A DNA stretch of 64,000 nt from Paraburkholderia sp. BL21I4N1. Lineage in GTDB: Bacteria > Pseudomonadota > Gammaproteobacteria > Burkholderiales > Burkholderiaceae. Positions 1-9,470 of the stretch are shown in pieces. The notes beneath the pieces were generated by a model, which was given only the letters and a program-made list of their open reading frames with translations, was not told where the DNA came from and made no database searches. How positions within the stretch are numbered: the first letter of the stretch is position 1; every line of letters starts with the position of its first letter. The DNA lies in assembly GCF_002973525.1 (NCBI RefSeq), contig NZ_PVEN01000004.1, positions 62,001 to 126,000 of the forward strand, read 5' to 3'. Made by a program: the position numbers and the translations under genes.

Positions 1-1347
1 ACGACCAACGGTTCGCTCAACGCGCGTAGCCACGGCTATACCGATGTGGTGGACCTCGACTTCCACACGATTCCGCAGGCGATGACCGAATCGATTCACG
101 ATCTCGCATATCGCGAGACGCTGATCGACGTGCACAAGATCATCACCGACGGCAGTTTCCGGCGACAGTTCCAGAAGACCTACGGGCCTGAAGCGTACCG
201 GTCGTTGCAGGAGTGGCTGGGCAAGACGGCCAACGCCGACAACCAGGATCGCGAGATCGGCGCGCTCGGCAAGATTCTGCAATACACGCGCACAGGTCTG
301 GTAATCAACGGCATCGCGTTTCGCATCTCGACCGTGCTCAAGCACGGCGGTTCAGCGGCCATCAAGACGGGGGGCTATTTCACGGGCGGCGGTGAGAAGT
401 TCCTCGCTTCGCGCTTCGCCGCGATGGGCACGAACTACGCTGCCGAGATCCGCGGCGCGCAGGAGAAATTCCCCGAGATCCGCGCGCGGCTGCTACAGCA
501 GGATCGCGATTTTCGCGCGATGTCGGCGAACCTGTTCGAGCCCGAGAGCAAGATCAGCAAGGCCGAACGCTTCGGCCACGCCGCTGTTGCGTGGTCGGAC
601 ATGATGACGGCCGTGCCTACGGCGTGGGCCGCGTATGACCGCGCGGTCACCGTCGGCGTGCCGAAGAACATGGGTGGTACCGGCGCACCGATGACCGAAG
701 AGCAGGCCGTCGCATACGCGAACAAGGTGGTACGGGAAGCCCACGGCAGCAATATCACGACCGCGCGCTCGATGGTCATCAACAACTCAAGCGAAGCGGT
801 GAAGATGTTCACGACGCTTTACGGCTTCATGAACAACAGCTACGGGCAGGCGGCCGACATCGCCGACAAGCTGAAAACGGCCGGCATCAGCAACCCGCAG
901 ACCCTCGCGCGCGGTTTCATGGCGCTGATCGTGCCGGCCATTTGGGCCGGATACCTGACCGAAGGACCGCCGAGCGATAAGGACGGCTGGGCGCACTGGA
1001 TCGCTAAGTCGATCGGCACGGAAGTGGCCGGCATGGTTCCGTTCGTGCGCGACGCTGCGGCGATGGTCGAAGGCTACAGCCACGCGGGCCAGGTCGGCGT
1101 CGAGTCGTTCCTCAATACGATGGTCGGCGCGGGTAAGGACGTCTACCATATGGCGACCGGGCAGCACGCCAACGCCCCGATCAAGGACATTGCCAATGCG
1201 GCCGGTATGGGGCTGCACATTCCGGGGCTCGGTCAGCTTGGCGGATCGGCGCAGTACCTCGCTGACGTGGCGAACGGCAAACAACGACCGCAAGGCCCGC
1301 TTGACGTGGCCGAAGGCGTTGCACTGGGGCGCGCGCCCAAGCACTAG
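1..1347 (+). CDS. C-terminal part of a large phage virion-associated protein
   Basis: The frame is open from base 1, so this is the last 448 residues of a longer protein whose start lies outside the window. The segment is mainly helical and alanine/glycine rich, with a hydrophobic stretch near the middle-to-end (GFMALIVPAIWAGYL), and has no catalytic motif I can name. Giant, multi-domain internal virion proteins directly upstream of the tail fibre gene are usual in Bcep22-like podophages and in prophages with large polyvalent proteins. Such proteins are carried in the particle and enter the cell with DNA. The assignment rests on position and style rather than a recognised domain. Confidence 0.6.
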   Translation, partial: TTNGSLNARSHGYTDVVDLDFHTIPQAMTESIHDLAYRETLIDVHKIITDGSFRRQFQKTYGPEAYRSLQEWLGKTANADNQDREIGALGKILQYTRTGLVINGIAFRISTVLKHGGSAAIKTGGYFTGGGEKFLASRFAAMGTNYAAEIRGAQEKFPEIRARLLQQDRDFRAMSANLFEPESKISKAERFGHAAVAWSDMMTAVPTAWAAYDRAVTVGVPKNMGGTGAPMTEEQAVAYANKVVREAHGSNITTARSMVINNSSEAVKMFTTLYGFMNNSYGQAADIADKLKTAGISNPQTLARGFMALIVPAIWAGYLTEGPPSDKDGWAHWIAKSIGTEVAGMVPFVRDAAAMVEGYSHAGQVGVESFLNTMVGAGKDVYHMATGQHANAPIKDIANAAGMGLHIPGLGQLGGSAQYLADVANGKQRPQGPLDVAEGVALGRAPKH

Positions 1348-1408
1348 CGCGTTCACATACCGCGTTGTTTAGCCTCGAAAATCCGTGCAACTTTAAGGGG
1401 TTGCACGG

Positions 1409-3835
1409 ATGACGGTTTCCAGCACAACACGTAAGGCAGGCCCGTTCGCCGGGAATGGCGTCACGACCGGGTTTCCTTTCGGCTTCAAGGTTTTCGCGCG
1501 CAGCGACGTGAAGCTCGTCCGCGTTGACGCAAACGGGGGTGACACTACCCTTATATTGGACTCGGATTATTCCGTCCTGCTGAACGCCGACCAGAACAAC
1601 GCGCCTGGTGGCACGATCACCTATCCGATTACCGGCACGCCGTTGCCGACGGGTTACCAGCTGGTTGTGCTGGGCGATCTGCCGATCGATCAGGAAACCG
1701 ACATCACGAACAGCGGCGGCTTTTATCCCGAAGTCATCGAGGATATGGTCGACCGCGCGACGATCCAGATCCAGCAGGTTGCTGAAGTTGCGAGCCGTGC
1801 GATCGTCTATACCGAAGCGGAAAGCACATCGCCCGTTCTGCCGCCCGCCGCCGTGCGTGCAAATACGGTGCTTGGTTTCGACGCCAGCGGAAACGTTGAA
1901 TTGATGTCGCTGCCGGCGTCTGTCGGCGCGGGCGATCTGAAAAACGAATCGTGGACCGACGGCGTGGATTACACGTCCGGCACGTCGACGTCGGTAACTC
2001 TGTCGCGCGCCTACGGCAACAAGGCCAATCTCGGCCAGGTCGTCATGCAGGGTGTATCGCAAGACCCGAACAGCTATTCGCTGAACAACCTAACACTCAC
2101 GTTCACGGACGGCAACGGAAACCCTGTCGTGATCCCGGCCGGGACGCCGCGCATCTGGTGTATCGGCGGCACGTCGCTGTCGGTGTTCACGCCACCCGAT
2201 GGATCGGTTACCGACGCCAAGGTCGCGGCCGGCAGTGCGCTCAGCAGCGCCCGCAATCGGGTATCGGATTTCGTCAGTCTGAGCGACTTCGGTTGTCTCT
2301 ATGACGGCTCGGACGAAACCGCCAAGGTGCTGGCCGCTGTTGCCGCGATCGGCGCCAGTGCGCGAACGCTCGTCGTGCCGCAGGCCGTCAGGATCTCGGC
2401 GAACGTGACATTTGGTTTCTCGACGGAACTGCACTTCGAGCAGGGCGGCATGATCGTCGGCACGGCGGGCACTGAGGTCGTGCAGATCCAGAAGTCGATT
2501 ATGGCCGGGCCGCGCCAGATCTTCAGCAACTGCAAACCGATCGCCACTGTTGCGATGGTAGTCGCACCGGAATGGTACGGCGCGAAGCGCGTAGGCGTTG
2601 CGAACGACGATCTTCCGGCTTTCAAGCTCGCGCTCGCATTTCTCGCCAACACCGGCGGCATGGTGTACGGCCAGCCGGGCGACTACGGATGGAACGGCAC
2701 CCTGACCGGTTTCCCCTCGAAAGTCATTCTTAAAGGATGTGGCGAGACTATCACGCGCTTCCTGACATTCGGCACGACCAGCAACGGCATTCAGGCGTAC
2801 GGCGTGCCGGGTGCACTGCTGAGCAATATCGGTTTCAAGGAATTTTCGCTGCGGTCCTCGGCGCCCGCGACCACGAACACGTTCGGGCTGGATATCCAGT
2901 ACACGTCGTTCACGCTCGTCGAAAACGTCGAGGTCGCCGACTTCCTGTACGGCTTCAAGCAATACCAGTCGCCGAACATGTACCTGCGCCGAACGTTGTC
3001 CACCTATCAGGGACAGGTGGCGGGCTGCATCAGCTACGTTATCGACGGTGGTGGCGGCGCGCCGGGCAACGAATCGAGCGTGTACGACCATGCGTGGTAT
3101 CAGGGCAACGGCAACCTCGGCACGAACTCCCAATACGCGGCAGGTTCCATCGGATTCCGTTTCACCGGCACGTACATGTCGGACATGGAATTCATCAATC
3201 CGCAGGGTACGCAGACACAGTTCGGCATGGTCGGCGATGCCAGCGCGGCCGGCGCGTTCTGTGAAGACATCACGATCATCAACCCCGTGTTCGATCAGTG
3301 GACGACGCAGGGGCTTTCGCTGAATGGCTTCGGCCAGTACGGTGGCGTTTCCGTGATCGGCGGATGGATTAACCCGAAGGCAGGCACAGGCGCTGAAACG
3401 GATTGTGTGCTAATCACCAACTGCCGAGGTGTGATGTTGACCGGTGCGCTGCAACTGGTTGGCACCGGCAACGTGCTGAATGCCGTCGGGGTGAACGTAT
3501 CGAACTCGCAAAACATCATCGTAGAGAAGAGCGTGCGATTTCGCGATATGCACTACGGCATCAAGGGCAACGGCACGGCGCTGTGCCAGTTCAAAGGCAA
3601 CTTCTATAACCAGTCGAGCGCCGCGCAGGCGTTTATCTATCTGACCGGCGATGCGCGTTCGCTCGTGGGCGGCGTCTGCGACGGGTACGCGACGAACGCG
3701 ATCGTGGTGGACGCCACGTCGTCGGGAACGCTCGACGACGACTGGCAGATTTCTACGGCTGGCAACATCGGCGCGCCGCACGTATCGAATAGCGCCGTAG
3801 GCGCCGTTCATGGCGTCTGCACAACGGGTGTCTAG
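1409..3835 (+). CDS. Phage tailspike/tail fibre protein with T7-fibre-like N-terminus and beta-helix
   Basis: 808 residues. Residues about 1-135 resemble the N-terminal virion-attachment domain of the T7 tail fibre family (TTRKAGPFAGNGVTTGFPF, then YPEVIEDMVDRATIQIQQ). From about residue 290 the text changes to a parallel beta-helix of the pectate-lyase type, beginning VSLSDFGCLYDGSDETA, a common entry to tailspike depolymerase domains. The C-terminal part has many Gly/Asn/Ser turns. It probably binds and perhaps cleaves surface polysaccharide of the host. The start ATG has AAGGGG upstream. It lies next to the lysis genes; the glycan target cannot be read from sequence. Confidence 0.85.
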   Translation: MTVSSTTRKAGPFAGNGVTTGFPFGFKVFARSDVKLVRVDANGGDTTLILDSDYSVLLNADQNNAPGGTITYPITGTPLPTGYQLVVLGDLPIDQETDITNSGGFYPEVIEDMVDRATIQIQQVAEVASRAIVYTEAESTSPVLPPAAVRANTVLGFDASGNVELMSLPASVGAGDLKNESWTDGVDYTSGTSTSVTLSRAYGNKANLGQVVMQGVSQDPNSYSLNNLTLTFTDGNGNPVVIPAGTPRIWCIGGTSLSVFTPPDGSVTDAKVAAGSALSSARNRVSDFVSLSDFGCLYDGSDETAKVLAAVAAIGASARTLVVPQAVRISANVTFGFSTELHFEQGGMIVGTAGTEVVQIQKSIMAGPRQIFSNCKPIATVAMVVAPEWYGAKRVGVANDDLPAFKLALAFLANTGGMVYGQPGDYGWNGTLTGFPSKVILKGCGETITRFLTFGTTSNGIQAYGVPGALLSNIGFKEFSLRSSAPATTNTFGLDIQYTSFTLVENVEVADFLYGFKQYQSPNMYLRRTLSTYQGQVAGCISYVIDGGGGAPGNESSVYDHAWYQGNGNLGTNSQYAAGSIGFRFTGTYMSDMEFINPQGTQTQFGMVGDASAAGAFCEDITIINPVFDQWTTQGLSLNGFGQYGGVSVIGGWINPKAGTGAETDCVLITNCRGVMLTGALQLVGTGNVLNAVGVNVSNSQNIIVEKSVRFRDMHYGIKGNGTALCQFKGNFYNQSSAAQAFIYLTGDARSLVGGVCDGYATNAIVVDATSSGTLDDDWQISTAGNIGAPHVSNSAVGAVHGVCTTGV

Positions 3836-3838
3836 GAA

Positions 3839-4171
3839 ATGAGCGATATCACGAAACCGCGCTGGATCGACACGACGATCAATCTGCAAACGTTGCTCGT
3901 CGGCATCATCGGCGTGTGCACCGCAACGGCAATCGCCTACTTCTCGCTCGTTGGCCGGGTATCGACCCTCGAAGACCACGACAGGCAGCAGGAACAGCAC
4001 TTCGCGCGAATTGAGAACGACATGCAGCAGCAGCGCGCCGACGTGAAAGAGCAGCTGCGCAGCATCAGTTCCGACGTAAAAGACACGAACACGAAGATCG
4101 ACCAGCTACGTGATCAGCTTCTGCAGAACAGCGTCGACAACCGGCCATCGATAAAGAGGTGGGCACGATGA
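3839..4171 (+). CDS. Single-span membrane protein with cytoplasmic/periplasmic coiled coil, lysis cassette
   Basis: 110 residues. One hydrophobic segment (about residues 18-40) is followed by a charged, heptad-like helix rich in Gln, Asp and Arg up to the end. This architecture matches small phage proteins of the XhlA/haemolysin-associated kind that work with a holin, and also antiholins. It starts 3 bp after the tailspike stop and its own stop overlaps the next gene as ATGA, so the two are translationally coupled. Function in lysis timing is inferred from place and shape only. Confidence 0.6.
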   Translation: MSDITKPRWIDTTINLQTLLVGIIGVCTATAIAYFSLVGRVSTLEDHDRQQEQHFARIENDMQQQRADVKEQLRSISSDVKDTNTKIDQLRDQLLQNSVDNRPSIKRWAR

Positions 4172-4407
4172 AACATATCCTGATTGAAGACTGGCGTAAG
4201 GCGTGGAAGTACGCCTCGGTCCAACTGGCGGCGTTGCTTGCGATGCTTTATTCGGTGATACCGCTCGCCGCCGACCAGTGGCCGAACGTCATGCCGTCGT
4301 TCATTTTCTGGTTCCCCGCGCATGGGCAACAGTGGGCGCCGGTCATCGGCAGTGTGCTGTTCATCGTTGCCCGTGTCGTGCAGCGCCCGCATCGAGAGCA
4401 GCCGTAA
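4168..4407 (+). CDS. Holin-like protein
   Basis: 79 residues from the ATG at 4168, chosen over an in-frame GTG at 4159 because AAAGAGG sits at proper distance. Two hydrophobic helices (about 17-36 and 56-72) are joined by a short loop and the tail is basic (RPHREQP). This size, two-span layout and position right before the endolysin fit a class II holin that would open the inner membrane for the endolysin. It overlaps the preceding stop (ATGA) and the following start (TAATG). Confidence 0.75.
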   Translation: MKHILIEDWRKAWKYASVQLAALLAMLYSVIPLAADQWPNVMPSFIFWFPAHGQQWAPVIGSVLFIVARVVQRPHREQP

Positions 4408-4853
4408 TGGACGAGGACAACGAAGCCCAGCTCGTGGTGGAACTGCGCGTCGATGAAGGTGTGCGCTACACCCCTTACCGCGACACTAAAGGTTTTCTGA
4501 CGGTGGGGGCTGGGCACAACCTCGACGCTTCACCACTGCCTGATGGCTGGACCTACCCGCTCACCGACGATCTGGTCAACGTGCTGTTGGAGTCCGATTT
4601 GCAGAACGTGTTCGACGACCTCGACAACGCACTGCCTTGGTGGCGCGGTATGGACGACGTTCGTCAACGTGTCATCTGCAACATGTGCTTCAACTTGGGC
4701 CTGACCAAACTGCTTGGCTTCAGGAACACGCTGACGGCGATGCGTCAGGGGCGTTATGCCGATGCGGCGACGGGGATGCTCGCGTCGGCGTGGGCGTCGC
4801 AAGTCGGCGCACGGGCCGCGCGACTCGCGAACATGATGAAAAACGGAGTTTGA
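4407..4853 (+). CDS. Phage endolysin, T4-lysozyme type (GH24)
   Basis: 148 residues from the ATG overlapping the holin stop. The GH24 catalytic set is visible as Glu17, Asp26 and Thr32 within DEGVRYTPYRDTKGFLTVG, followed by GAGHN. The later part keeps NMCFNLGLTKLLGFRNTL and the Trp/Ala/Gly rich end typical for the family. It hydrolyses the glycan strand of peptidoglycan. No signal peptide or anchor helix is seen, so export depends on the holin made by the gene before it. Length is slightly short but normal for phage lysozymes. Confidence 0.93.
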   Translation: MDEDNEAQLVVELRVDEGVRYTPYRDTKGFLTVGAGHNLDASPLPDGWTYPLTDDLVNVLLESDLQNVFDDLDNALPWWRGMDDVRQRVICNMCFNLGLTKLLGFRNTLTAMRQGRYADAATGMLASAWASQVGARAARLANMMKNGV

Positions 4854-4855
4854 CC

Positions 4856-5158
4856 ATGCTTGCACTACTCGCACCTTTCCTGCCGTACATCCTCGCCGCG
4901 CTTGGCATCATTGGCGGCGCGTTCGGCATCGCGTGGGGCCGCAAGACCACGCAGACCGCAGCAGCTCAAGCAGATGCCGCAAAGGCGCAGGCGGGGCAAC
5001 AGGTAGCCGTGCAGCAGACCGCAGAGGCACAAGCCAACGCGGACGCACAGAAAGCGGCTGGCGACGCCGCAGCCGAACGCACGGCCATCGACAACGCGGT
5101 CGCCGCAAAACCCGCCGACGAGGTGCGCAATGAACTTTCGAATTGGACTAGGCCTTAG
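4856..5158 (+). CDS. Rz-like i-spanin
   Basis: 100 residues. One N-terminal membrane helix (about 5-28) is followed by an Ala/Gln rich helix expected to lie in the periplasm. It starts 2 bp after the endolysin stop. The small lipoprotein gene starts inside its end in another frame, which is the classic Rz/Rz1 overlap. The pair joins inner and outer membranes to finish lysis. Sequence identity to known Rz is not obvious, so the call is by architecture and neighbours. Confidence 0.8.
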   Translation: MLALLAPFLPYILAALGIIGGAFGIAWGRKTTQTAAAQADAAKAQAGQQVAVQQTAEAQANADAQKAAGDAAAERTAIDNAVAAKPADEVRNELSNWTRP

Positions 5159-5372
5159 CCTGCTCGTGGCACTCGCCGGCTGTTCTGCGACGTGCCCCTC
5201 GCCGCCCACGCAAGAGGTTATCCCGAAAACGCGCGTGGTCGACACGTCGTGTGATTGGGCAAAACCGATCTACCTCGATAAGGCCGACGTACTGTCGGAC
5301 GCAACCGCCAACGCAATCCTTGCCCACGACAAGGCTGGCGCGGCCCACTGCAACTGGAAGCCACTAAAATGA
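5130..5372 (+). CDS. Rz1-like o-spanin lipoprotein
   Basis: 80 residues with a lipoprotein signal: basic start, hydrophobic core and lipobox LVALAGC, giving a lipidated Cys at residue 18. The mature part has a Pro stretch (CPSPPTQEVIPKT). It overlaps the i-spanin gene by 29 bp in another frame and ends inside the ATGA of the next gene. It would be the outer-membrane partner of the i-spanin in fusing the two membranes. Confidence 0.82.
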   Translation: MNFRIGLGLSLLVALAGCSATCPSPPTQEVIPKTRVVDTSCDWAKPIYLDKADVLSDATANAILAHDKAGAAHCNWKPLK

Positions 5373-6757
5373 AGAAGCTATTTGCCGCCGCGCTACTCGC
5401 GCTTTCGTCACTGGCGTTCGGCGCTACGCTGACGCCGATCCAGTTCATCAGCGCGGCCGGTTCTACGTCCGGCCAGGTTATCACCTCGACCGGTCCGACA
5501 ACGCCGCTCGCGTGGTCGAACGTCAGCGCAACCGCGCTTGCCGCACAGGCAGCGAATACGGTCGTCGCGAACGTCACCGGCTCGAGCGCGCCGCCGACAG
5601 CGGTCGCGATCCCGAGCTGCAACACCTCGACGAGCGCGCTGCAATACACGAGTGGCACGGGGTTCAGTTGTTTCACTGGATCGGCGCCGAGCGCATCCCC
5701 GGTGTTCACTGGCACGGCGGCGCTCCCGATCACGAACACCGTATCGGGCGCTGCCGGGACGTCGCGGCAATTCATTTTCCAGACGGGCGGCGCGGCGCGT
5801 TGGGTCGTGCAAACTTCCGGCGAAGCCGAAAGCGGCTCTAACGCGGGCTCGAATTTCTACATCCAGAACTATTCGGATGCCGGGTCGCTGCTCGGCAATG
5901 CCATCCAGATCACTCGCTCGACCGGTGTCGTAGCGTTCTCGCAGCGCCCCACGTTCAACGGCGCGACGCCGTGGGATAGCGGCAACCTGAATCTCGCTTC
6001 GCCGCCGTCGATCGGCAACGCGACGCCCGCACAGGTCAATTCGGCGAGTGGCGCGCTGAATGGGTCTATCGGCGCGTCCACACCGAGCAGCGGAGCATTC
6101 ACGACGCTCTCCGCGAGCGGTGCGGTTACTGGCATCCCCGGCCGTCTGCTCAACGTCCAGGTGTTTTCGTCGAGCGGCACGTATACACCGACGACAGGTA
6201 CCGCGAAGGTAATCGTCGAGGTTCAGGCGCCGGGCGGTGGCGGTGGCGGCGTGGCCGCGACATCGACAGCGCAGAACGCGATTGCGCAGTCCGGCAGCGG
6301 CGGGAGCTACGCGAAAACGCTGGTAACGTCAGGGTTCAGTGGCGTTACGGTCACGCTGGGCGCGGTCGGCTCGGCGGGATCTGCGGGTAACAATGCCGGC
6401 GGCACAGGCGGCGCGTCGAGTTTCGGCTCGATCGTGTCGTGCCCCGGTGGTGTGGGTGGTGCGGGTAGCGCGGGACAGGCAACCGGCTTCACGCAGAACG
6501 GCGCCGCAGCGCCGGCAAACTGCACGGTCAGCGGCGCCACCGTTCTTTTGAATTTCGCTGGAGCGACAGGGCAACCGGTGACGAACATGTCGTCGGCTGC
6601 GGCGTACGCCGTGCTCGGCGGCCTCGCCGCACTCGGCTATAACTCCAACGGCGGTAATGGATCGGGCGGCAACGGCGCGGCAATTCCAGCAAGCACTGCG
6701 GCAACGGCCGGACAAGCCGGCGTCGTCGGCAAGGTTATTGTCTACGAATTCAACTGA
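5369..6757 (+). CDS. Secreted glycine-rich phage-associated protein, tail-fibre-like
   Basis: 462 residues with an N-terminal signal peptide (MKKLFAAALLALSSLAFGA). The body has low complexity in Ser, Thr, Ala and Gly and contains fibre-like phrases (SGAFTTLSASGAVTG). The last 180 residues begin GTYTPTTGTAKVIVEVQAPG and then hold glycine-rich runs like those of tail-tip adhesins. The start overlaps the o-spanin stop (ATGA). A Sec signal on a fibre-like protein is unusual, since fibres normally assemble in the cytoplasm; it may be a lysogenic-conversion protein exposed on or released from the host. Its end overlaps the convergent acyltransferase by 8 bp. Confidence 0.6.
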   Translation: MKKLFAAALLALSSLAFGATLTPIQFISAAGSTSGQVITSTGPTTPLAWSNVSATALAAQAANTVVANVTGSSAPPTAVAIPSCNTSTSALQYTSGTGFSCFTGSAPSASPVFTGTAALPITNTVSGAAGTSRQFIFQTGGAARWVVQTSGEAESGSNAGSNFYIQNYSDAGSLLGNAIQITRSTGVVAFSQRPTFNGATPWDSGNLNLASPPSIGNATPAQVNSASGALNGSIGASTPSSGAFTTLSASGAVTGIPGRLLNVQVFSSSGTYTPTTGTAKVIVEVQAPGGGGGGVAATSTAQNAIAQSGSGGSYAKTLVTSGFSGVTVTLGAVGSAGSAGNNAGGTGGASSFGSIVSCPGGVGGAGSAGQATGFTQNGAAAPANCTVSGATVLLNFAGATGQPVTNMSSAAAYAVLGGLAALGYNSNGGNGSGGNGAAIPASTAATAGQAGVVGKVIVYEFN

Positions 6758-7997
6758 CTGGCATAGCCGCAGCAAGCTTGGGCGAAGGCATCAGTTTGTC
6801 GCGCAACCAGTTTTTCGCTGGCACCTCAAAGCACCGGTGTACCCCGAGCGACAGCACACCGATAGCACAAAGAATAACGGCCGTGCGGCCCAGCAATATG
6901 CCGATGTTCACCAACGTCGGATCAACAAGCGATGTCGGCGCCGACTTCTCGATCACGATCAGGTGAAGCAGGTACATCGAGTAGCTCGCTTCGCCGAGCG
7001 CAACGATCCGCACGCCGGAGAGCGCGGTCACGGCCGGCAACTCGTAGCGTGCGCAGCAGAAAATCAGCACGCAGATTGCCGGCAGAAGTCCGACTCCACC
7101 AACGGCCGCAGCGAAAATTGGTGAGCCGAACTCCCCGCGTAGAACGAACGCTGCAATATCCAGCACCGCGAGCCCAAATACGACACCAGCGATCCTTTGT
7201 TCGCGCGTCGAGGATGCGATTCCAGCGAGTCGGCGGTGCACCTGTGCAAGCGCGCAACCAGCAGCGAATTCCAGAACCCGTGAATACGGCGCGATGTAGT
7301 TAAACCAGTCCGAGAATTGTGTTCCGGGATCTGCGGCCGGATTTTCGACAACGCCGAACCATGCGGCCACGCGGTCAATCATCACCGTGTGGCTTTTCAG
7401 CAACGAGAGAATAACGGCCCCCGCCAGCACTGTGCCGAGCGCGGTCACGATAGCCCGCCACTCGTCGCGCGCACGAAGCACCAGAACGCACAGGAATGGG
7501 TACGTCAGGTAAAGGAAAAATTCCGTGCTGATCGACCACGTTACGTGCGCGAAGTGAAACGGAAACGCGATCGGGTGGTTGCCAATGAAACCATAGAACC
7601 AGCTCTGCGTCGCCGTCAGCGTGTACGGTAACGCGTTGATGAAGTTCATCTGCTCGTTGGGCTGGAACAGGAAGAAGTTGCCGCACACCACATCGTAGGT
7701 AACGAGCGCGAGAAACAGCGGATACAGACGGCTAAAGCGCGCTACGGCGAAGCCGTACAGGCCGCGCATAGAAAGCGAGCCGACGCTTCCTGCGTAGTTG
7801 TAATGGATGATGAATCCGCTCAGCACGAAAAACAACGACATGCCAAGAAAAGAAAGTTGATGGAACGCGTCGGCCAGTGGCACGCCAGAACTCAGTTTGA
7901 AGATCACCGGCCACAGATGATCCAGCACGATCGCAGCAGCGGCGACGAACCGCAGACCGGTAAGCGCCGGTAACGCGTCTCTCATATTATCTTTCAT
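6750..7997 (-). CDS. Acyltransferase 3 family membrane protein, probable O-antigen/polysaccharide O-acetylase
   Basis: 415 residues with about ten hydrophobic helices. The N-terminus GLRFVAAAAIVLDHLWP contains the family Arg-x10-His pattern, and SLFFVLSGFII and TWSISTEFFLYL are typical acyltransferase-3 segments. It would move an acetyl or other acyl group onto a surface sugar, as in OafA-type O-antigen modification. It is carried on the strand opposite to the virion genes and follows the helicase gene by 30 bp, as a lysogenic-conversion cargo that can change phage receptor. A second ATG 12 bp inside (MRDALPAL) is an alternative start. Confidence 0.85.
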   Translation of the reverse strand: MKDNMRDALPALTGLRFVAAAAIVLDHLWPVIFKLSSGVPLADAFHQLSFLGMSLFFVLSGFIIHYNYAGSVGSLSMRGLYGFAVARFSRLYPLFLALVTYDVVCGNFFLFQPNEQMNFINALPYTLTATQSWFYGFIGNHPIAFPFHFAHVTWSISTEFFLYLTYPFLCVLVLRARDEWRAIVTALGTVLAGAVILSLLKSHTVMIDRVAAWFGVVENPAADPGTQFSDWFNYIAPYSRVLEFAAGCALAQVHRRLAGIASSTREQRIAGVVFGLAVLDIAAFVLRGEFGSPIFAAAVGGVGLLPAICVLIFCCARYELPAVTALSGVRIVALGEASYSMYLLHLIVIEKSAPTSLVDPTLVNIGILLGRTAVILCAIGVLSLGVHRCFEVPAKNWLRDKLMPSPKLAAAMPVS

Positions 7998-8027
7998 TTG
8001 TAATTACCTGTAAGGTTTAACCTTATT

Positions 8028-9470
8028 TTACATCAGACCTTTCCGCTTCATGGCGTCGAGCAGGATGTCCTGCACTTCCCGTTTCGACTCGCGCCGCAGC
8101 ATCACGTCTTCGTCGATCGTGTCGCGCGCGATGATGTGGTAAATGAAGACGGGACGCTTGTACCCGGCCTGAATCTGGCGGGTCGGCCCGATGCGTTCGA
8201 TAATCTGCTGGAACTCTTCGAGGTTCCACCAGTGACCGAAAAACGCGATGATGTTGCCACCATCCTGCAGGTTCAGGCCATGGCCGGCGCTGGCCGGGTG
8301 CGCGAATAGTACGGGGATCTTGCCGGCGTTCCAGTCGCGGATCGTCTGCGGGTTCTGGTCGAGCTGGCGCCCCTTCGGGAATGCCCGTGTAAGGCGCGCG
8401 AGATCCGACTTGAAGTGGTACGCGACGAGCACCGGCATGCCCGCGGCTTCTTCGACGATATCCTCGAGCGCGTGCAGCTTCTCGTCGTGAACGTCCTTCC
8501 AGTTGCCGGCGTCGTCGACGTATGCCGCGCCGTTCGCGAGCTGCAGGCATTTGATTGTGCGGCTCGCGGCGTTCACGGCCTCGATCTCGTGCTCGCCGAT
8601 CTCCATGAACATCTTGCGTTCCATGTCCTGATACAGGCGCCGTGCGCCGCTTGGCAGGTCGACGTACACCGGGCGCACGATCGGCTGCTCGATATCGAAC
8701 CAGTCGGCCGCGTCCAGCGAGATCGTGCAGTCGCGCAGCGCGGCGTGAATCTGTTCCTGGGCGTGCTCCAGCGGCTTTATCTGCCGGTAGCCCTGACCAC
8801 CCGGCATGGACTGGAACCAACGCCCCTCGAAGGCCGTGAAGCTGCGCCCAAGCCGCTGACCACCGTCGACGAACCACTGCTGGCCCCACAGATCCTTCAG
8901 GCCGTTTGGCGCGGGTGTGCCGGTGAGGTTCACCCAGCGCCGCACCTTCGTGTGCGCAACCTGCGCGAGCGCGCGCCCGCGCACGCTGCCGCCCGTGCCC
9001 TTCTGGAATTCCTTGCCCTTACTGCTTTTCTGCGTCGAGATCCGCGTCGACTTCAGCTTCGTCGACTCGTCGGCAACGACCGAGCCGAACGGCCACGGGC
9101 GTGGGTTGTGCTTGAACCAGTCGACGAGCCACGGCAGGTTCTCATAGTTGATCGTCATGATCGGCGCGTCCTGCCGCAGCGCCATCGCGCGCCGGTTCGC
9201 GTCACCGATGATCGGCACGACCTCAAGCCCCGACAGGTGCTCCCACTTCGCTGCCTCGTCCGGCCAGGTGGATTGCGCCACGCGCAGCGGCGCGATCACC
9301 AGCGTCGGCTGCGTCTCGATGCCAAGGCCATATGCCGATTCGAGCACGGTCAGGGTGCTCACGGTCTTGCCGAGGCCCATGCCTGCCCACACGTTCGAAC
9401 GCTCGTGCGTTGACTGGTGCTCAATAATCAGACCCTGATACTCCCACGGGGTGAAAGCGCGGCGGGTCAC
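8028..9470 (-). CDS. SNF2/DEAD-type phage helicase
   Basis: 480 residues starting with GTG. Walker A is GMGLGKT at residues 30-36 and motif II is DEST at about 134-137, followed by the second RecA lobe with VLFAHPASAGHGLNLQ and ERIGPTRQIQ as motifs V and VI. This set is typical of small SNF2-like helicases found in phages. It likely remodels phage DNA or transcription complexes. The start GTG overlaps the stop of the small upstream ORF (GTGA), so the two are coupled, and the acyltransferase gene follows closely. Confident as a helicase; its role in the phage cycle is open. Confidence 0.87.
   Translation of the reverse strand: MTRRAFTPWEYQGLIIEHQSTHERSNVWAGMGLGKTVSTLTVLESAYGLGIETQPTLVIAPLRVAQSTWPDEAAKWEHLSGLEVVPIIGDANRRAMALRQDAPIMTINYENLPWLVDWFKHNPRPWPFGSVVADESTKLKSTRISTQKSSKGKEFQKGTGGSVRGRALAQVAHTKVRRWVNLTGTPAPNGLKDLWGQQWFVDGGQRLGRSFTAFEGRWFQSMPGGQGYRQIKPLEHAQEQIHAALRDCTISLDAADWFDIEQPIVRPVYVDLPSGARRLYQDMERKMFMEIGEHEIEAVNAASRTIKCLQLANGAAYVDDAGNWKDVHDEKLHALEDIVEEAAGMPVLVAYHFKSDLARLTRAFPKGRQLDQNPQTIRDWNAGKIPVLFAHPASAGHGLNLQDGGNIIAFFGHWWNLEEFQQIIERIGPTRQIQAGYKRPVFIYHIIARDTIDEDVMLRRESKREVQDILLDAMKRKGLM

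Noticed and set aside
787..3133. Long minus-strand reading frames opposite the virion protein and tailspike genes
   Set aside because: High-GC antisense shadows with Arg-rich composition and no ribosome sites; the plus-strand proteins have clear domains.
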